Shown: positions 36,749 to 47,788, numbered from the stretch's first letter. The stretch: DNA of 64,000 nucleotides from Balanoglossus misakiensis (GCA_040954595.2 CM082596.2:9548001-9612000), one strand, 5' to 3'. Made by a program: numbers and translations. Notes: generated by a model not told the origin, from the sequence alone.

Positions 36749-37291
36749 GTAGGTATCTGTTGCTACGCAAATATTTGCAATCATACCATGATCTAGATTC
36801 TAAAGTTCACTGGTCAAATATATAACTTGTTTACATGGTCATTTACAACCAATTCATCATTTTGTGGTTTGTTAAGATTTTCATTACTCTAAATTGGTAC
36901 TTCAATAAAATGGTTGTAATATATTTATTAATATTTATTACACATCACGTATTATTATGCGCTCCTGGTTGGCTAATACTAAATATGACAGAAATTCATG
37001 ACCTGTGCACACGATCTGAGGCTTATGGAAGTTATTGTCGTGAGTGATGCAGTGTATTCTGTTGCAGTACTTTCGCAAGCCAGCCTATTATTCCCCATCA
37101 TTTCATTGCATGGCCAATTAATTACACATCCTCCTGAAAATTGTTGGAAGGTGGGCAATCAATTTCCATGGTCACATCCTGGATGAAACACTGGTACAGG
37201 TTCAAGACAAGTTTAGTGACATTGTGTGAATCCACAGCAGAATTTCACATAAACTGTATAATCCTCCATTTTTGTAATGATTGTGTTTTAG

Positions 37292-37485
37292 AAAAATCTG
37301 TGTCAAGTGGTGATACAAAAGAGGTTGCCATAGTGAAACCTACAACCATAGTAACCACTTCAGTGTCTACAACCACTACCACAACACAGCCACTGAAACC
37401 TGCAAACAGTTACCATGGTTACAAGGGCCTAGCTCTGGTATGACCTCAAATCCTCTTAAATCAACTGTTGGAAGTTCATCTCCAG
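37292..37485 (+). pseudogene. MED25: MED25-like exon E, copy 1 (frameshifted)
   Basis: Acceptor TTGTGTTTTAG. It opens with EKSVSSGDTKEVAIVKPTT and a Thr-rich run. Relative to copy 2 it is four bases shorter after KPA, so its own frame reaches TGA and the phase to exon F is lost. The downstream part (SNPLKSTVGSSSPG) is preserved in another frame. Confidence 0.7.
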
Positions 37486-37689
37486 GTAAAGTCTCCAGTG
37501 TTGCTTCCCAGCCATTGTCAAATTAAGTCCACACACAATTAGACCACCAAGTGTAGTGTGAGATATAGTAGAATTATTAAGAGTATTGCCGTGTTGATCT
37601 TCAGTACAATATGAGTTAAAGTTATATAGCACTTTGTGATCAGAAACTGACTCAACCAAGTCAACCCCAGATGCAGGGCCAAGGTAGAG

Positions 37690-37802
37690 GATATTGGTGC
37701 AGTTAGTGAAATATGAGAATGCAAAATTTAAGTGTAGCGTAACAGCTGTCTCCTTTGATATGCGAACATTTCCTGTCACAGAAATTTTCCGTTTTACAGT
37801 AT
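37690..37802. mobile_element. Partial TACTGTAAAAC-family MITE in E1-F1 intron
   Basis: Ends CCGTTTTACAGTATA and shares AATATGAGAATGCAAAATTT with the copy-2 element. It lacks the left end. Confidence 0.5.
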
Positions 37803-37834
37803 ATAAATAAATCAACTAGATATTTTTACTGCAG

Positions 37835-38084
37835 GTGCCACACCAAGTCATCTGTCACCTGGACAACCAAGTCAAATTGGAAGTCCGTCTCCACAACATC
37901 TGTCATCCTCTCAACAGAAACTGAGTCAGTCCCAGATGCAGGGCCAAGGTCAAAGGTCATCAATGCCTTTTGCCCAGCCTACCAGTTTACCAAACCAACC
38001 AGTATCCACTGTCACAGCAAACAGGACACAACAACCCAATGTGACTGTTTCAAGTATCCCCATGAGACAATTTTGTCCACCCAG
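37835..38084 (+). CDS. MED25: MED25-like exon F, copy 1 (open, Ser/Gln/Pro-rich)
   Basis: Between TTTACTGCAG and CACCCAG/GTACAG, 250 open bases encode a low-complexity linker (SPSPQHLSSSQQKLSQSQMQ, QPTSLPNQPVSTVTANRTQQ). Such linkers are usual between the vWA and PTOV domains of MED25. A second frame also stays open, so the choice rests on composition and phase from exon E. Confidence 0.65.
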
Positions 38085-38499
38085 GTACAGTTGTGGTCTA
38101 CCTTCTACTTTATGAGATTCAAATTAGCTGTTTCTAGTTACCCATCCTGTGAATTGAAAGCTTTTTATGACTGTTTCACATAGCCTTGTGTTACCATTTT
38201 CTATACAGTAAACTATTATTTCAAAACACATTCAAAACTTCTGTTTTGGTTGCTAGAAACCCACTCTGTGAATGCAAAGACTCTTTTGGATAATGCCAGA
38301 GACTCAGTGATCAATTTCAATTTTTAATGAGATTAATGTTGATAAGCTCTAATGTGGGTATGTGTGTTGAAAATAGGACTTTGAGAGTTGCAAGCTCAAC
38401 ATCGAATCAAAAATTGAAGTCATGAATTTAAAATGGGGTTTTGAATACTGGCCTTGATAATGCTTCATATTAAGTAGGTTTGTTACTCTTTTTGGACAG

Positions 38500-38683
38500 G
38501 CAACTTCACCACCAAAGATGACTTCCCAGCATGCACCAGCTGCTGCACTGAAAGCCACAGAGGGTGTCATGCAAATGGCAAATGCTAGTCAGTTCAGTAA
38601 GGCACCACCAATTGCTGCTGTGAATTCTATCAACTCACAGCCACAGCAGAGATGGCCAGGTACAGATTCACAGCCACAAAGAG
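38500..38683 (+). CDS. MED25: MED25-like exon G, copy 1 (open)
   Basis: Acceptor TTTTTGGACAG, donor AGAG/GTAGGT. The open frame (PPKMTSQHAPAAALKATEGV, INSQPQQRWPGTDSQPQR) ends in phase with exon H. It needs a phase-0 upstream exon, whereas exon F ends with two extra bases, so a linking exon is missing or the F-G join is broken. Confidence 0.6.
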
Positions 38684-38688
38684 GTAGG

Positions 38689-38860
38689 TACAGTCAAACC
38701 TGTCTATACTGGCCAGTCAAGGGACTTCCAAAACTGACATTTATAGACAGGTGGCTTCTATAGACAGGTCAATAAATGTGCAATGTACATGTACATGAAA
38801 TGAAACAAAGTTGCCACTACATAGAGGTTGCCACAAACACATAGTTGACTGTCATATATG
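38689..38860. repeat. AGTCAAACCTGT dispersed repeat, copy 1
   Basis: Begins ACAGTCAAACCTGTCTATAC right after the exon G1 donor and ends near AGTTGACTGTCATA. Same family as 32,336-32,495; duplicated at 43,746-43,915. Confidence 0.65.
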
Positions 38861-39446
38861 TTATGTTGCCATGGCAGTCATTTACCATGAGTTCGATTAT
38901 ACATTGCCAAAACCGGAGGAAAAAAATATTCAAGTTCCCCTTTTCATATTCTCCATCAATGGTATAATACGCCAGTGTCATGACCACACACAACTTCCAC
39001 CCTGCTTGTAGCCACGAGAGTGAAAAAACCTCACCAATATGAACAATCGGTCTCTATCATTTATTCATTTTGGGCGAGTTCTTATGCTCATATCATTCAA
39101 GCGGGATGGAAATTGTGTATGGTTGAACATTCATTCACTACATATACATATGTACATTAATATAAAATGTCTCTTGTATCAAACATAATGGAAAAAAGGG
39201 CAGCGAGAGAGAGACTTTGTCCCTTTAATAGAAATGTGCATGTAATATTTTATTCAAACCATCACTTCTGTCTTGAACAATCTTTCCTTAATAGAGTGGT
39301 GTACTGATTAGAGAGATGTCTTATTGACAGGTTTCACTGTATTACCAACATTTTCAGTTCCATAATCCTTCAGTGTTTGCCAGAGAATTTGACAGCAGTC
39401 AAAAACTTTCTCTGCCATACTCACAATAAGAGAAAGCTTGCACCTG

Positions 39447-39685
39447 TGTTTTACTGTTAAATTACCATACCACAAAAAAACAGGTTGTTTTTGCGAGCAA
39501 TAAATTTTTCGCGAAATATGCGAGAACCAACAAACGTGAAAATAAAAAGTCGCGTAAAATGTTTTTCGGAGATAAAGATGCAATGAAATACGAGAATGTG
39601 AAAATTAATCCTCGCGTAACAGTTTGGTCTTTTAATGTCGCGAAAAATTTCCTTTCATGAAAATAATCTGTTTTACAGTCCGGTA
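39447..39685. mobile_element. TACTGTAAAAC-ended MITE, copy 2
   Basis: Duplicate of the 35.2-kb copy through the segmental duplication, with small differences (TTACTGTTAAATTACC at the left end). Confidence 0.65.
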
Positions 39686-40280
39686 ATATTGAAGGTCAGA
39701 ATGCTTTTGATGAGAGAACAATACACCAGTTGCAAAGTATCTTGACAAACATGAAATGATTGAATTCTCCGAAGAAGATATAATCTCGCAGTTGGTGTGT
39801 TGTTTCCTCATCAAAAGCATTCTGACCTTCAATATTATTCTGTTGAGCTATAGATGCAATCTAGTCTATATATGTTCAGAGGTGATTATATCATCCATAA
39901 TAGATCCTAAATACTAAAAGAGCATAAAATGACTGCGACAGATACTTTGTAAGTTGTAACAGGTGGGAAATAAGAATTTGGATAACACAGTATTTTGGCT
40001 ATTGTTGGGGAGCATGAATAAGTGATTTTGGAACCCCATGTAACACCTGTCTTACCATAAATATGACTGCATTGATGGTACCATGAGGAATGCTAGTAAA
40101 ATGACTGGGGAACCCTGGTTACATTACCCTGATCATCACTATGGTTCAGTCCAACAGCATTGTTTTCTATGTTAAGGTTGGACCTCTGAAGAGGAAATTG
40201 GGGTGGAAGGGTAAGAAAAAACACTGACTGACAATACTGCCAATAACGAAATATTGTTTTTCTCTTCTCTTTGCATACAG

Positions 40281-40401
40281 CACACAAGAACAGAAACCTT
40301 GTATATTGATCTGCAACTCTCCTCCACATCCCTTGCCAAGTCAAGATAGTATTAATTACAGTGGATTGACTGCAGATCAATTGACTGCCATGTTGGGTGA
40401 G
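40281..40401 (+). CDS. MED25: MED25-like exon B, copy 2 (open)
   Basis: Acceptor CTTTGCATACAG, donor GGTGAG/GTAAGT. The 121 bases join exon A in phase and encode TQEQKPCILICNSPPHPLPS and YSGLTADQLTAMLGE, matching the CLLICNSPP...YSG segment of MED25. It ends on a codon boundary, as exon C requires. Confidence 0.85.
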
Positions 40402-40844
40402 GTAAGTAAGCGATGTAAAACATTTCATACAACACTGCCTACTAACAATAGTCATATCAATCTGACAAGGGAAGATGAAAACAAAACATCTTTTCAAACT
40501 AGCTTACTGTGCGGACCAATTTCATTAAGCCCCATTTAACAGGAATTCTGGTTTTATAATTAACTTTGATTGATTGACATGTGTTTTACATCTAAATGCA
40601 TCGCTTTGGGAACATTTTCTAGTATGTATGAGATTATTAAATTGAACTTGTATATTTGCTGAGGGCAACTAAATTTTCAGTAAAGATGAGGAATGCTCAA
40701 TGTTTTGATTGTCTTCAAAATGATGACAACAACTCAAGTCTCAAAAACTCTTTGTTTTGAATTTTGAATTGTTTTTGTTGCATCAGTAACGACTTCACAT
40801 GTGGATGCCACATTTGATTCTTAGCAAATGTTGTATTTTGACAG

Positions 40845-40993
40845 AGAGGAGTCCATTCCTCAATCATATCACCCCGCAAACGGCCTGAACTCCAAAAACT
40901 TAGCGACAAAGCGTAAAATACAGATGGTACCAATGAAGGATTATGCGGCTGATCCACACCACATGATACTTCTCAAAGGTTATCAACTTGCTG
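40845..40993 (+). pseudogene. MED25: MED25-like exon C, copy 2 (stop codon)
   Basis: Same acceptor and donor as copy 1. It carries an in-frame TAA at 40,914-40,916 (after KLSDKA) and a net loss of five bases. L-to-R in RKLP also alters the conserved SPRKLP motif to SPRKRP. Confidence 0.85.
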
Positions 40994-41512
40994 GTAGGTA
41001 TCTGTTGCTATGCAAATATTTGCAATCATACCATCCAGATTATAAAGTTCACAGGTCAAATATATAACTTGTTTACGTGGCCATTTACAACCAATTCATC
41101 ATTTTGTGGTTTGTTAAGATTTTCATTACTCTAAATTGGTACTTCCATAAAATGGTTGTAATATTTATTACACATCACGTATTGTTATGCGCTCCTGGTT
41201 GGCTAATACTAAATATGACAGAACTTCATGACCTCTGCACACGATCTGAGGCTTATGGAAGTTATTGTCGCGAGTGATGCAGTGTATTCTGTTGCAGTAC
41301 TTTCACAAGCCAGCCTATTATTTCCCATCGTGTCAATGCCTGGCCAATTAATTACACATCCTCCTGAAAATTGTTGGTAGGTGGGCAATCAATTTCCTTG
41401 GTTACATCCTGGATGAAACACTGGTACAGGTTCAAGGCAAGTTTAGTGACATTTTGTGATTCCACATCAGAATTTCACATCAACTGTATAATCCTCCATT
41501 TTTGTGTTTCAG

Positions 41513-42180
41513 AAAAATCGGTGTCCAGTGGTGATACAAAAGAGGTTGCCATAGTAAAACCTACAACCATAGCAACCACTTCAGTGTCTACAACCACTAC
41601 CACAACACAGCCACTGAAACCCGCATCAACAGTTACCATATTGTTTACAGCATCTAACTCCAGTATGACCTCAAATCCTCTTAAATCAACTGTTAGTCTC
41701 GGTTACCCAGACGCCTTTGCTTCTTCCGATGCTCTCCAGAAAAGGGTCTGGGGAAATGCTATTGAAAGCTTTGTAAAACAAAATGGCCGATGTCAGGATT
41801 TTGATCATCACCTGATTGGCTGAGCTGTCAGTATGATTGACCCGGGTCACTGACTCTCAACAATGTGTGATTTTTTGTCCTCTCTTCATATCAAGAGACC
41901 GGTACTTGTTGGTTGATGCGAAAGGCAAAAGGCGTCCTCTGTAGCATTGTTGGAGAAATTATACGAAATATCTTTGGTAGACGATTGTCGAAACTATTGC
42001 GGTGACCTGGGTCATACTGACAGCTCAGCCAATCAGGCGATGATCAAAATCCTGACATCGGCCATTTTGTTTTACAAAGCTTTCAATAGCATTTCCCCAG
42101 ACCCTTTTCTGGAGAGCATCGGAAGAAGCAAAGGCGTCTGGGTAACCGAGACTAATCAACTGTTGGAAGTTCATCCCCAG
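41513..42180 (+). pseudogene. MED25: MED25-like exon E, copy 2 (split by insertion)
   Basis: Acceptor TTTGTGTTTCAG. It encodes EKSVSSGDTKEVAIVKPTT ... SNPLKSTV, then is interrupted at 41,694 by a 459-bp element whose far side restores the exon (GSSSPG-equivalent) after a duplicated AATCAACTGTT. Without the insert the exon would be 198 open bases in phase with exon F. Confidence 0.8.
41695..42153 (+). mobile_element. MULE-like MITE, long TIRs and 11-bp target duplication
   Basis: The ends AGTCTCGGTTACCCAGACGC and its exact inverse (GCGTCTGGGTAACCGAGACT) begin TIRs of about 140 bases (GCTTCTTCCGATGCTCTCC, GGGTCTGGGGAAATGC, AAAATGGCCGATGTCAGG). Both sides are flanked by the duplicated target AATCAACTGTT (41,684-41,694 and 42,154-42,164). 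Long TIRs with 9-11 bp target duplications are typical of Mutator-like elements. It interrupts exon E of copy 2 and is absent from copy 1. Confidence 0.85.
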
Positions 42181-42644
42181 GTAAAGTCTCCAGTGTTGCT
42201 TCCCAGCCATTGTCAATTTAAGTCCGCGCATAATTAGACCACCAAGTGAAGTGTGAGATATAGTAGAATATTGCCATGTTGATCTTCACTACAATATTAG
42301 TTAAAGTTATATAGCACTCTGTGATCAACGAGTTGAAAATACAGCATGAGTTTTCGGGGACATGTAGTCCCCTTCATCAGATGCACACGTGGAATGAACA
42401 GAGAAACAGAGAATCATGGGGTATTCAAAGTAGGAAATATGTGCAGGACCAGGTGCATCAGAAATATTTCCTGCAGTGGATTTTCTATCTGAGGATGGTG
42501 ACTTCATGACTGGAATATTGTGTTCGTGAGCAAGGCACTTTACTTCTCATTGCTCTGAGGAGACTCATGGCTTTGTGTAGGTGATTTGCACCTTTTCTAG
42601 TCTTTCTACTAGACATATTTTCTGTGTTTGTGATAGATGAATTA

Positions 42645-42840
42645 CTGTCTTACAGGAAATTTTTGTGATCTTCGTGAGAACCAAAAAATGCGAATTAAAA
42701 AGTCATGTAAAAATATTTTTCAGGGATATTGGTGCAGTTAGTGAAATATGAGAATGCGAAATTTAATTGTAGCATAACAGCTGTCTCTTAGGATTATGCG
42801 AACATTTCCTGTCACAGAAATTTTCTGTTTTACAGTATAT
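42645..42840. mobile_element. TACTGTAAAAC-family MITE in E2-F2 intron
   Basis: TGCGAATTAAAAAGTCATG, AATATGAGAATGCGAAATTT and TTCTGTTTTACAGTATA words match the family. A shorter related piece is at 37,690-37,802 in copy 1. Confidence 0.55.
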
Positions 42841-42870
42841 AAATAAATCAAGTAGATCTTTTTACTGCAG

Positions 42871-43132
42871 ATGCTACACCAACAATTCATCTGTTACCTG
42901 GACGACCAAGTCAAATTGGAAGTCAGTCTCCACAACAACTATCGTCCTCTCAACAGAAACTGATTCAACCAAGTCAGCCCCAGATGCAGGGCCAAGGTCA
43001 AAGGTCATCAATGCCTTTTGCCCAGCCTACCAGTTTACCAAACCAACCAGTATCCACTGTCACAGCAAACAGGACTCAACAACCCAATGTGACTGTTTCA
43101 AGTATCCCCATGAGACAATTTTGTCCACCCAG
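42871..43132 (+). CDS. MED25: MED25-like exon F, copy 2 (open)
   Basis: The 262 bases between TTTACTGCAG and CACCCAG/GTACAG are open. It differs from copy 1 by 12 bases of in-frame insertion (including a second QPSQP-type stretch) and substitutions. Ser/Gln/Pro-rich. Confidence 0.65.
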
Positions 43133-43555
43133 GTACAGTTGTGGTCTACCTTCTACTTTATGAGATTCAAATTAGCTGTTTCTAGTTACCCATCCTGTGA
43201 ATTGAAAGCTTTTTATGACTGTATCGCATAGCCTTGTCTTACCATTGTCTACACAGTAGACTATTTATTTTCAAAACACATTCAAAACTTCTGTTTTGGT
43301 TGCAAAAAAGCCACTCTGTAAATGGAAAGACTCTTTGGATAATGCCACAGACTCATTAATCAAATTCAATTTTTAATGTGATTAATGTTGATAAGCCCTA
43401 AAACCTGATCCCTTCCAAATGTGAGTATGTGTGTTGAAAATAGGACTTTGAGAGTTGTAAGCTCAACATCGAAGTCATGAATTAAAAAATGTGGTTTTGA
43501 ATACTGGCCTTGATAATGCTTCATATTAACTAGGTTTGTTACTCTTTTTGGACAG

Positions 43556-43739
43556 GCAACTTCACCACCAAAGATGACTTCCCAGCATGTGCCAGCTGCT
43601 GCACTGAAAGCCACAGAGGGTGTCATGCAAATGGCAAATGCTAGTCAGTTCAGTTAGATGCCACAAATTGCTGCTGTGAATTCTATCAACTCACAGCCAC
43701 AGCAGAGATGGCCAGGTACAGATTCAAAGCCACAACGAG
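43556..43739 (+). pseudogene. MED25: MED25-like exon G, copy 2 (stop codon)
   Basis: Aligned base for base with copy 1 (184 bases) but carries TAG at 43,655-43,657 in the frame that is open in copy 1 (AGT AAG GCA became AGT TAG ATG). Splice sites are retained. Confidence 0.7.
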
Positions 43740-43745
43740 GTAGGT

Positions 43746-43915
43746 ACAGTCAAACCTGTCTACAGTGGCCAGTCAAGGGACTTTCCTAAACTGGCATTTA
43801 TAGACAGGTGGCTTCTATAGATAGGTCAGTTAATGTGCAATGTACATGTACATGAAATGAAACAAAGTTGCCACTATAATAGAGGTGGCCACAAACACAG
43901 ATTTGACTGTCATAT
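43746..43915. repeat. AGTCAAACCTGT dispersed repeat, copy 2
   Basis: Counterpart of the 38.69-kb repeat after exon G2, ending GATTTGACTGTCATA, the inverse of its start. Confidence 0.65.
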
Positions 43916-44220
43916 ATGTTATGTTGCCATGGCAGTCATTTACCATTAGTTTGAATATACTTTGCCAAAACCTGAGGAAAAAATATTCAAGTTCCCCTTT
44001 TCATATTCCCCTATCAATGGTATAATACAACAGTGTCATGGTAAAATTTTGTGACATTTTTGCTAACTGCTAAAGCCCAAGTAACATTGTTTTTTTCAGT
44101 ATTTTTCAGCGAAGGAATTAACCCTAGTTTCTTGTTCTGCTATGGATAGCTTTATGAAATGTTCAGTCTTTAGCTTCTATACAAAACTTGTACATGAGTA
44201 ATGGCCATTGTGAATATTAA

Positions 44221-45398
44221 CCCTAACGCTGTCGAGTCCGTAGCAGAGCGCCCGATTTCCGGTGTGGGTAGAAGTCGAACGTTGGCGAGTGATGAATGAC
44301 CTAATCGGTATGGATCGATATGATTCACCGACCCGCTGGAGTCTCTAGGCGTTTGCATGCGGTTCGCTATAACGGGTTGACTTTGAACTACCGTTTTGAG
44401 GGCAATATCTGTTAGGACAGGAAAGTCTCGACAGGCTTCTTTGCCTTGAACTACAAAGAGCACACTATCCTAAGAGGCACATTCCGCCGGTCATTCCCGA
44501 CCCTGGGGAGACCGTTTTTTTGCGTCCGTCAAAAACGTACTTGGCATCGATGCATTGTTTACTATTACAGACGGTTCCACAACGACATAGGGTATCGACC
44601 TTTTCGATGGCCAGCGGTGTCGGATGCACTCGTGGGTAGCACTGTTTGGGAAAGTGCGTTTTGGGATCGACTCGGGAAACATGACGAAATGGTGCAATGG
44701 GGCCCGCAGAGCTTGCGGGATACAACCCTGTGCCGTAAAAAATTTATAGCGTATTAACACCGTACTGAACGTCAGTTTGCCGTGCGTAAGTAACCAACGT
44801 GTCGTTATCACAACGTCCGTGTGTGTCTCGTCTGAAGAAATGAGTCGTTATCACAACGTCCGTGTGTGTCTGGTCTGAAGAAATGAGTCGTTGTCAGGCG
44901 GCTGTAGAGTGGGACACTGTGCGCCATTGTCTAGTCGTTCGCATTACGTGTCGAACTAACTCGTACCCTACGGGAAAGTGGCAGGGGAAGGGGTGCCCGA
45001 ACACCCCTGGCGGTACACCCTGGGTCCCCTACTGACAACTAATGGTGTCGTCGTTGTGACGTGATATGGCGTGTGCTAACACACTAACTTTATTTTCGTA
45101 AAAGTAAGCCTCGAAACGACGTTGACAGACGCTCCCCTCCCAGGGGAACGAACCCGATGACCCCACAACTTTTACCCGGTTAATTGTTGTTTGAGGTCCC
45201 GCCAACACGGGACTGTGCCAAACTTGAAGTCTAGCACGTTCAAAAGCAGCTAAAATGACCCTCCAAAAACCCGATTTTCAGGCAAAAAGCCTGGTAATCC
45301 AGCGGGTGTAGAATGCCGGATTCTACATACACCGAAAAGGAGGCGGTCTCATTAAGACTCGGCAGCCCAACGGGTTATGACCCCCGGTAGCAAGAGGG
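44221..45398. mobile_element. piggyBac-superfamily element, decayed
   Basis: TTAA (44,217-44,220) precedes CCCTAACGCT, and AGCAAGAGGG precedes TTAA (45,399-45,402), giving imperfect CCCTxxxGCT TIRs with TTAA target duplications, the piggyBac signature. The interior is clearly richer in CpG and G+C than its surroundings. Overlapping open frames occur on both strands at 44,170-44,811, but I could not recognise piggyBac DDD catalytic blocks. Likely non-autonomous or heavily decayed. Confidence 0.75.
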
Positions 45399-45593
45399 TT
45401 AAATGAACTCAGACGAGAATTCATTTTTCAACAATAACAATGCTGATCAATATATAAAACGCCTTTGTTTGAAAACCAAACTCTGAATAAATTCTTAATG
45501 TTTTACAGAGTAGAATAAAGTCTTACAGCTGATATCCAAAGTTAACGTTGAAGTTATTGACGTTTTAATACTACTGTGTTTACTTATCAGCAG

Positions 45594-45742
45594 GTATGCA
45601 GTCAACGATGCGAACAGGAGTGCAGTCAACACAACCGACAGTACCTAATGTGAGCGACAGCAAAAATCCACCTGTCACCACTGGCACCAATGTTGTTCCA
45701 ACTCTGACACAGCCACAAGTACATGTACAAAACCAGTCATTG
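45594..45742 (+). CDS. MED25: MED25-like exon H (linker)
   Basis: Acceptor TACTTATCAGCAG, donor TCATTG/GTATGT. The 149 bases continue exon G in phase and encode GMQSTMRTGVQSTQPTVPNV and a TLTQPQVHVQNQSL end. Single copy. The style matches the Gln/Thr/Pro linker of exons E-G. No domain recognised. Confidence 0.6.
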
Positions 45743-46264
45743 GTATGTTATGTTATGAGCTGAGTTATAATACCCACCTATCCCTTTTGCCTGGCAAGTG
45801 ACAGTTTATCACTTTTCAGTATTTCAATGGAACTGTATTTGGATAATTTGTTACCTAACATGACATCAGAAGATGGCAGCTTGATGTCTTAACTGAGGAC
45901 ATTGGATGACCAGTAGATAAAGATTTTCTTTGATATCAATGACATCAGACGCAGTTCCGTTGGCATTCAAATTTCCAGCTGACGGGGAATTTCAGCAACG
46001 TGGTGCAAATGACGACTGTGCAGATGAATACCAAGATGCTGTTGAGGCACCATGCCTGATACATATTACCTGTCTGGTGGTTCTAAAGTATAAACACATC
46101 CGGAAAAAAATATTTTACGGGATACCAATTGAGACAAATTATTCCCATCTTGTTATAAATCTGAGCCCAGGTGTCTTTGGTGTGAGATTCCAGTAGTCAA
46201 GAGTAGGCTTATCTTGAATAATGTAATGCTTGTAAATAATTTCTAATTTCTTCTTACCCTCCAG

Positions 46265-46387
46265 ATATGAATGAATGTCACAGTGGTGGGAATGCGTGTC
46301 AACACTGTTGTCAGAATACCCATGGTAGTTATCTCTGCGCTTGCAGACCAGGATTCTATCAGCTGGAGGATGGCCATGCATGTGCCG
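46265..46387 (+). CDS. EGF-like exon (calcium-binding type), phase 1-1
   Basis: Acceptor TTCTTACCCTCCAG, donor GCCG/GTATGT. It encodes (D)MNECHSGGNACQH, then CC, then NTHGSYLCACRPGFYQLEDG and an Ala-Cys end. The D-x-N-E-C start and G-S-Y-x-C-x-C core are hallmarks of cbEGF domains in secreted or extracellular-matrix proteins. An extra Cys sits where Gln is usual (HCC). Phase 1-1 does not match MED25-like exon H (phase 0), so it belongs to another gene. Confidence 0.75.
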
Positions 46388-47435
46388 GTATGTAACTGTG
46401 GATATTGATCTCTTCTGTGGCTACACTGTTTGGGGATTGTATATTGCTATGGTTACAATCAGCTAAACACACATCCTGTCTATCCATTGCACACATTTTA
46501 AAATTTGAAATCAAGCGCACACTCGTACTGAACACATGTTTGTTGAGATTGTATCTCAGAAGTTTTCCAGTTATAATTATGCATAATATAAACAAATTAA
46601 CAAATGTGAAAACTTATCTTTGAAAATTTGTTTGCAAGTGTGAAAAAGTACTCTGTATTTTAAAAATCAGACAAAGTTTTGCTGACAGGGTACATGAGTT
46701 TCAGGGGATTTTGTTAAAATGAGAATGATAGAGAGTGTTAAAATTCCTAGGAAGAGATCGCCATAGATATTGAGGACTTTGGTGTAAAAACAATTAATTG
46801 ATCAAGAAATATGTGGTTAAGAATATGTGTCATCAACCTCACACGATACCATAAGACTGTCTGATATATTCATGCACAAGTATTTTCACTACTTATATGC
46901 ATAACTCAATCAAATTAACATAATTTATCAACCTATGGCTAAATAAATTACCTCTGCAAAGAATAAATATACACTTAGAAAATTCATATAGTTTTCATCT
47001 CATTTTGAAAACATTACAAAATGCTTCTCCGAGGGGTACAGTAATTTTTTAACTGGTATATTGTCGATAACTCATCACCATGAATGATCATTTCAAAACT
47101 TAACAAGGCATATGGCTAAACAGGATTCAGTGTTTGTGCACCTTCTATCTGCTATGCTGGATCTATTATTGACAGTTTTCAAAGGGGTTTAATGACTCAC
47201 CTTTTTATTCAGCACTATCTATTTTATTCCATTGCTTTTTTGGTTTATAGGGACTGTCTTTCAGAACTTTTTGGTTTGTTTCGTGTTTCAAGTGTAATTT
47301 ATTATCCTTTAAGCTTTCACTTGTTTTCTAATTTTATTATTTTCTGTAGAAAATTCACTGAGATGTATGTGTATTACATTTGGTAGGAAATCAATAATAA
47401 TAAAATTAAAAATAATACACTATCTTTGATTTCAG

Positions 47436-47552
47436 ATGTCAATGAATGTATGGAGAGAGCAGATCTTTGTGAAGGCCAGTGTGTGAATACAGAAGGCTCT
47501 TTTTATTGCACTTGTGCTGTGGGATATTGATTGGTCAATTGAGATTGTACAG
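47436..47552 (+). pseudogene. EGF-like exon with two stop codons, phase 1-1
   Basis: Acceptor TTTGATTTCAG, donor ACAG/GTAAGA. It encodes (D)VNECMERADLCEGQC, then VNTEGSFYCTCAVGY, then TGA at 47,528-47,530 and again at 47,540-47,542 before DCTG. All six cysteines remain. Both stops fall where Gly or Glu would be expected. Reads as a decayed cbEGF exon. Confidence 0.8.
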
Positions 47553-47788
47553 GTAAGACCAGCACAATATTTGGGCAACGAAAGGTCCTGTATCTGTAAC
47601 TTTTGAATTTTTATTCAGTATTATTCTGGTTATCAACCATAATTTCTTGTTCAGCTCGATGAAGCAGGGTAAGCAATGTTGTTATGTTTAAACATTGTAT
47701 TCAAGCCTGGGTCTGGACTTGGATGCAATTTGTCAATAATAACAGTGATTGGTAACAGCATGTTTACATAACTGGCTAACTGTTAAGG

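Larger units (their letters stand above)
34168..38980. repeat. Tandem segmental duplication, copy 1
   Basis: Begins in the TTAA element (ACCACACACAACTTCAACCC) and ends at AGTGTCATG (38,980). It contains MED25-like exons B1, C1, E1, F1 and G1. Most of the excess over aligned sequence is the insert at about 34,390-34,980. Copies match at roughly nine or more bases in ten, with many small indels. Confidence 0.85.
38981..44040. repeat. Tandem segmental duplication, copy 2
   Basis: Starts immediately after copy 1 (ACCACACACAACTTCCACCC) and ends at AGTGTCATG (44,040). It carries exons B2, C2, E2, F2 and G2 plus private insertions: the 459-bp MULE-like element and about 390 bases near 42,327-42,720. 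Confidence 0.85.

Noticed and set aside
37068-37150. Candidate exon D between C and E (also 41,298-41,376)
   Set aside because: Although bounded by splice-like sites, its ends do not keep phase, its donor differs between copies, and exons C and E join in phase without it.
37755-38183. Second open frame through exon F
   Set aside because: It overlaps the Ser/Gln/Pro-rich frame that fits exon E phase. The alternative would fit exon G phase but not E, so it is noted rather than called.
36055-40401. Exons B1/B2 as mutually exclusive alternatives
   Set aside because: B1 lacks an AG acceptor and carries a frameshift, so it is decay rather than regulated alternative splicing.
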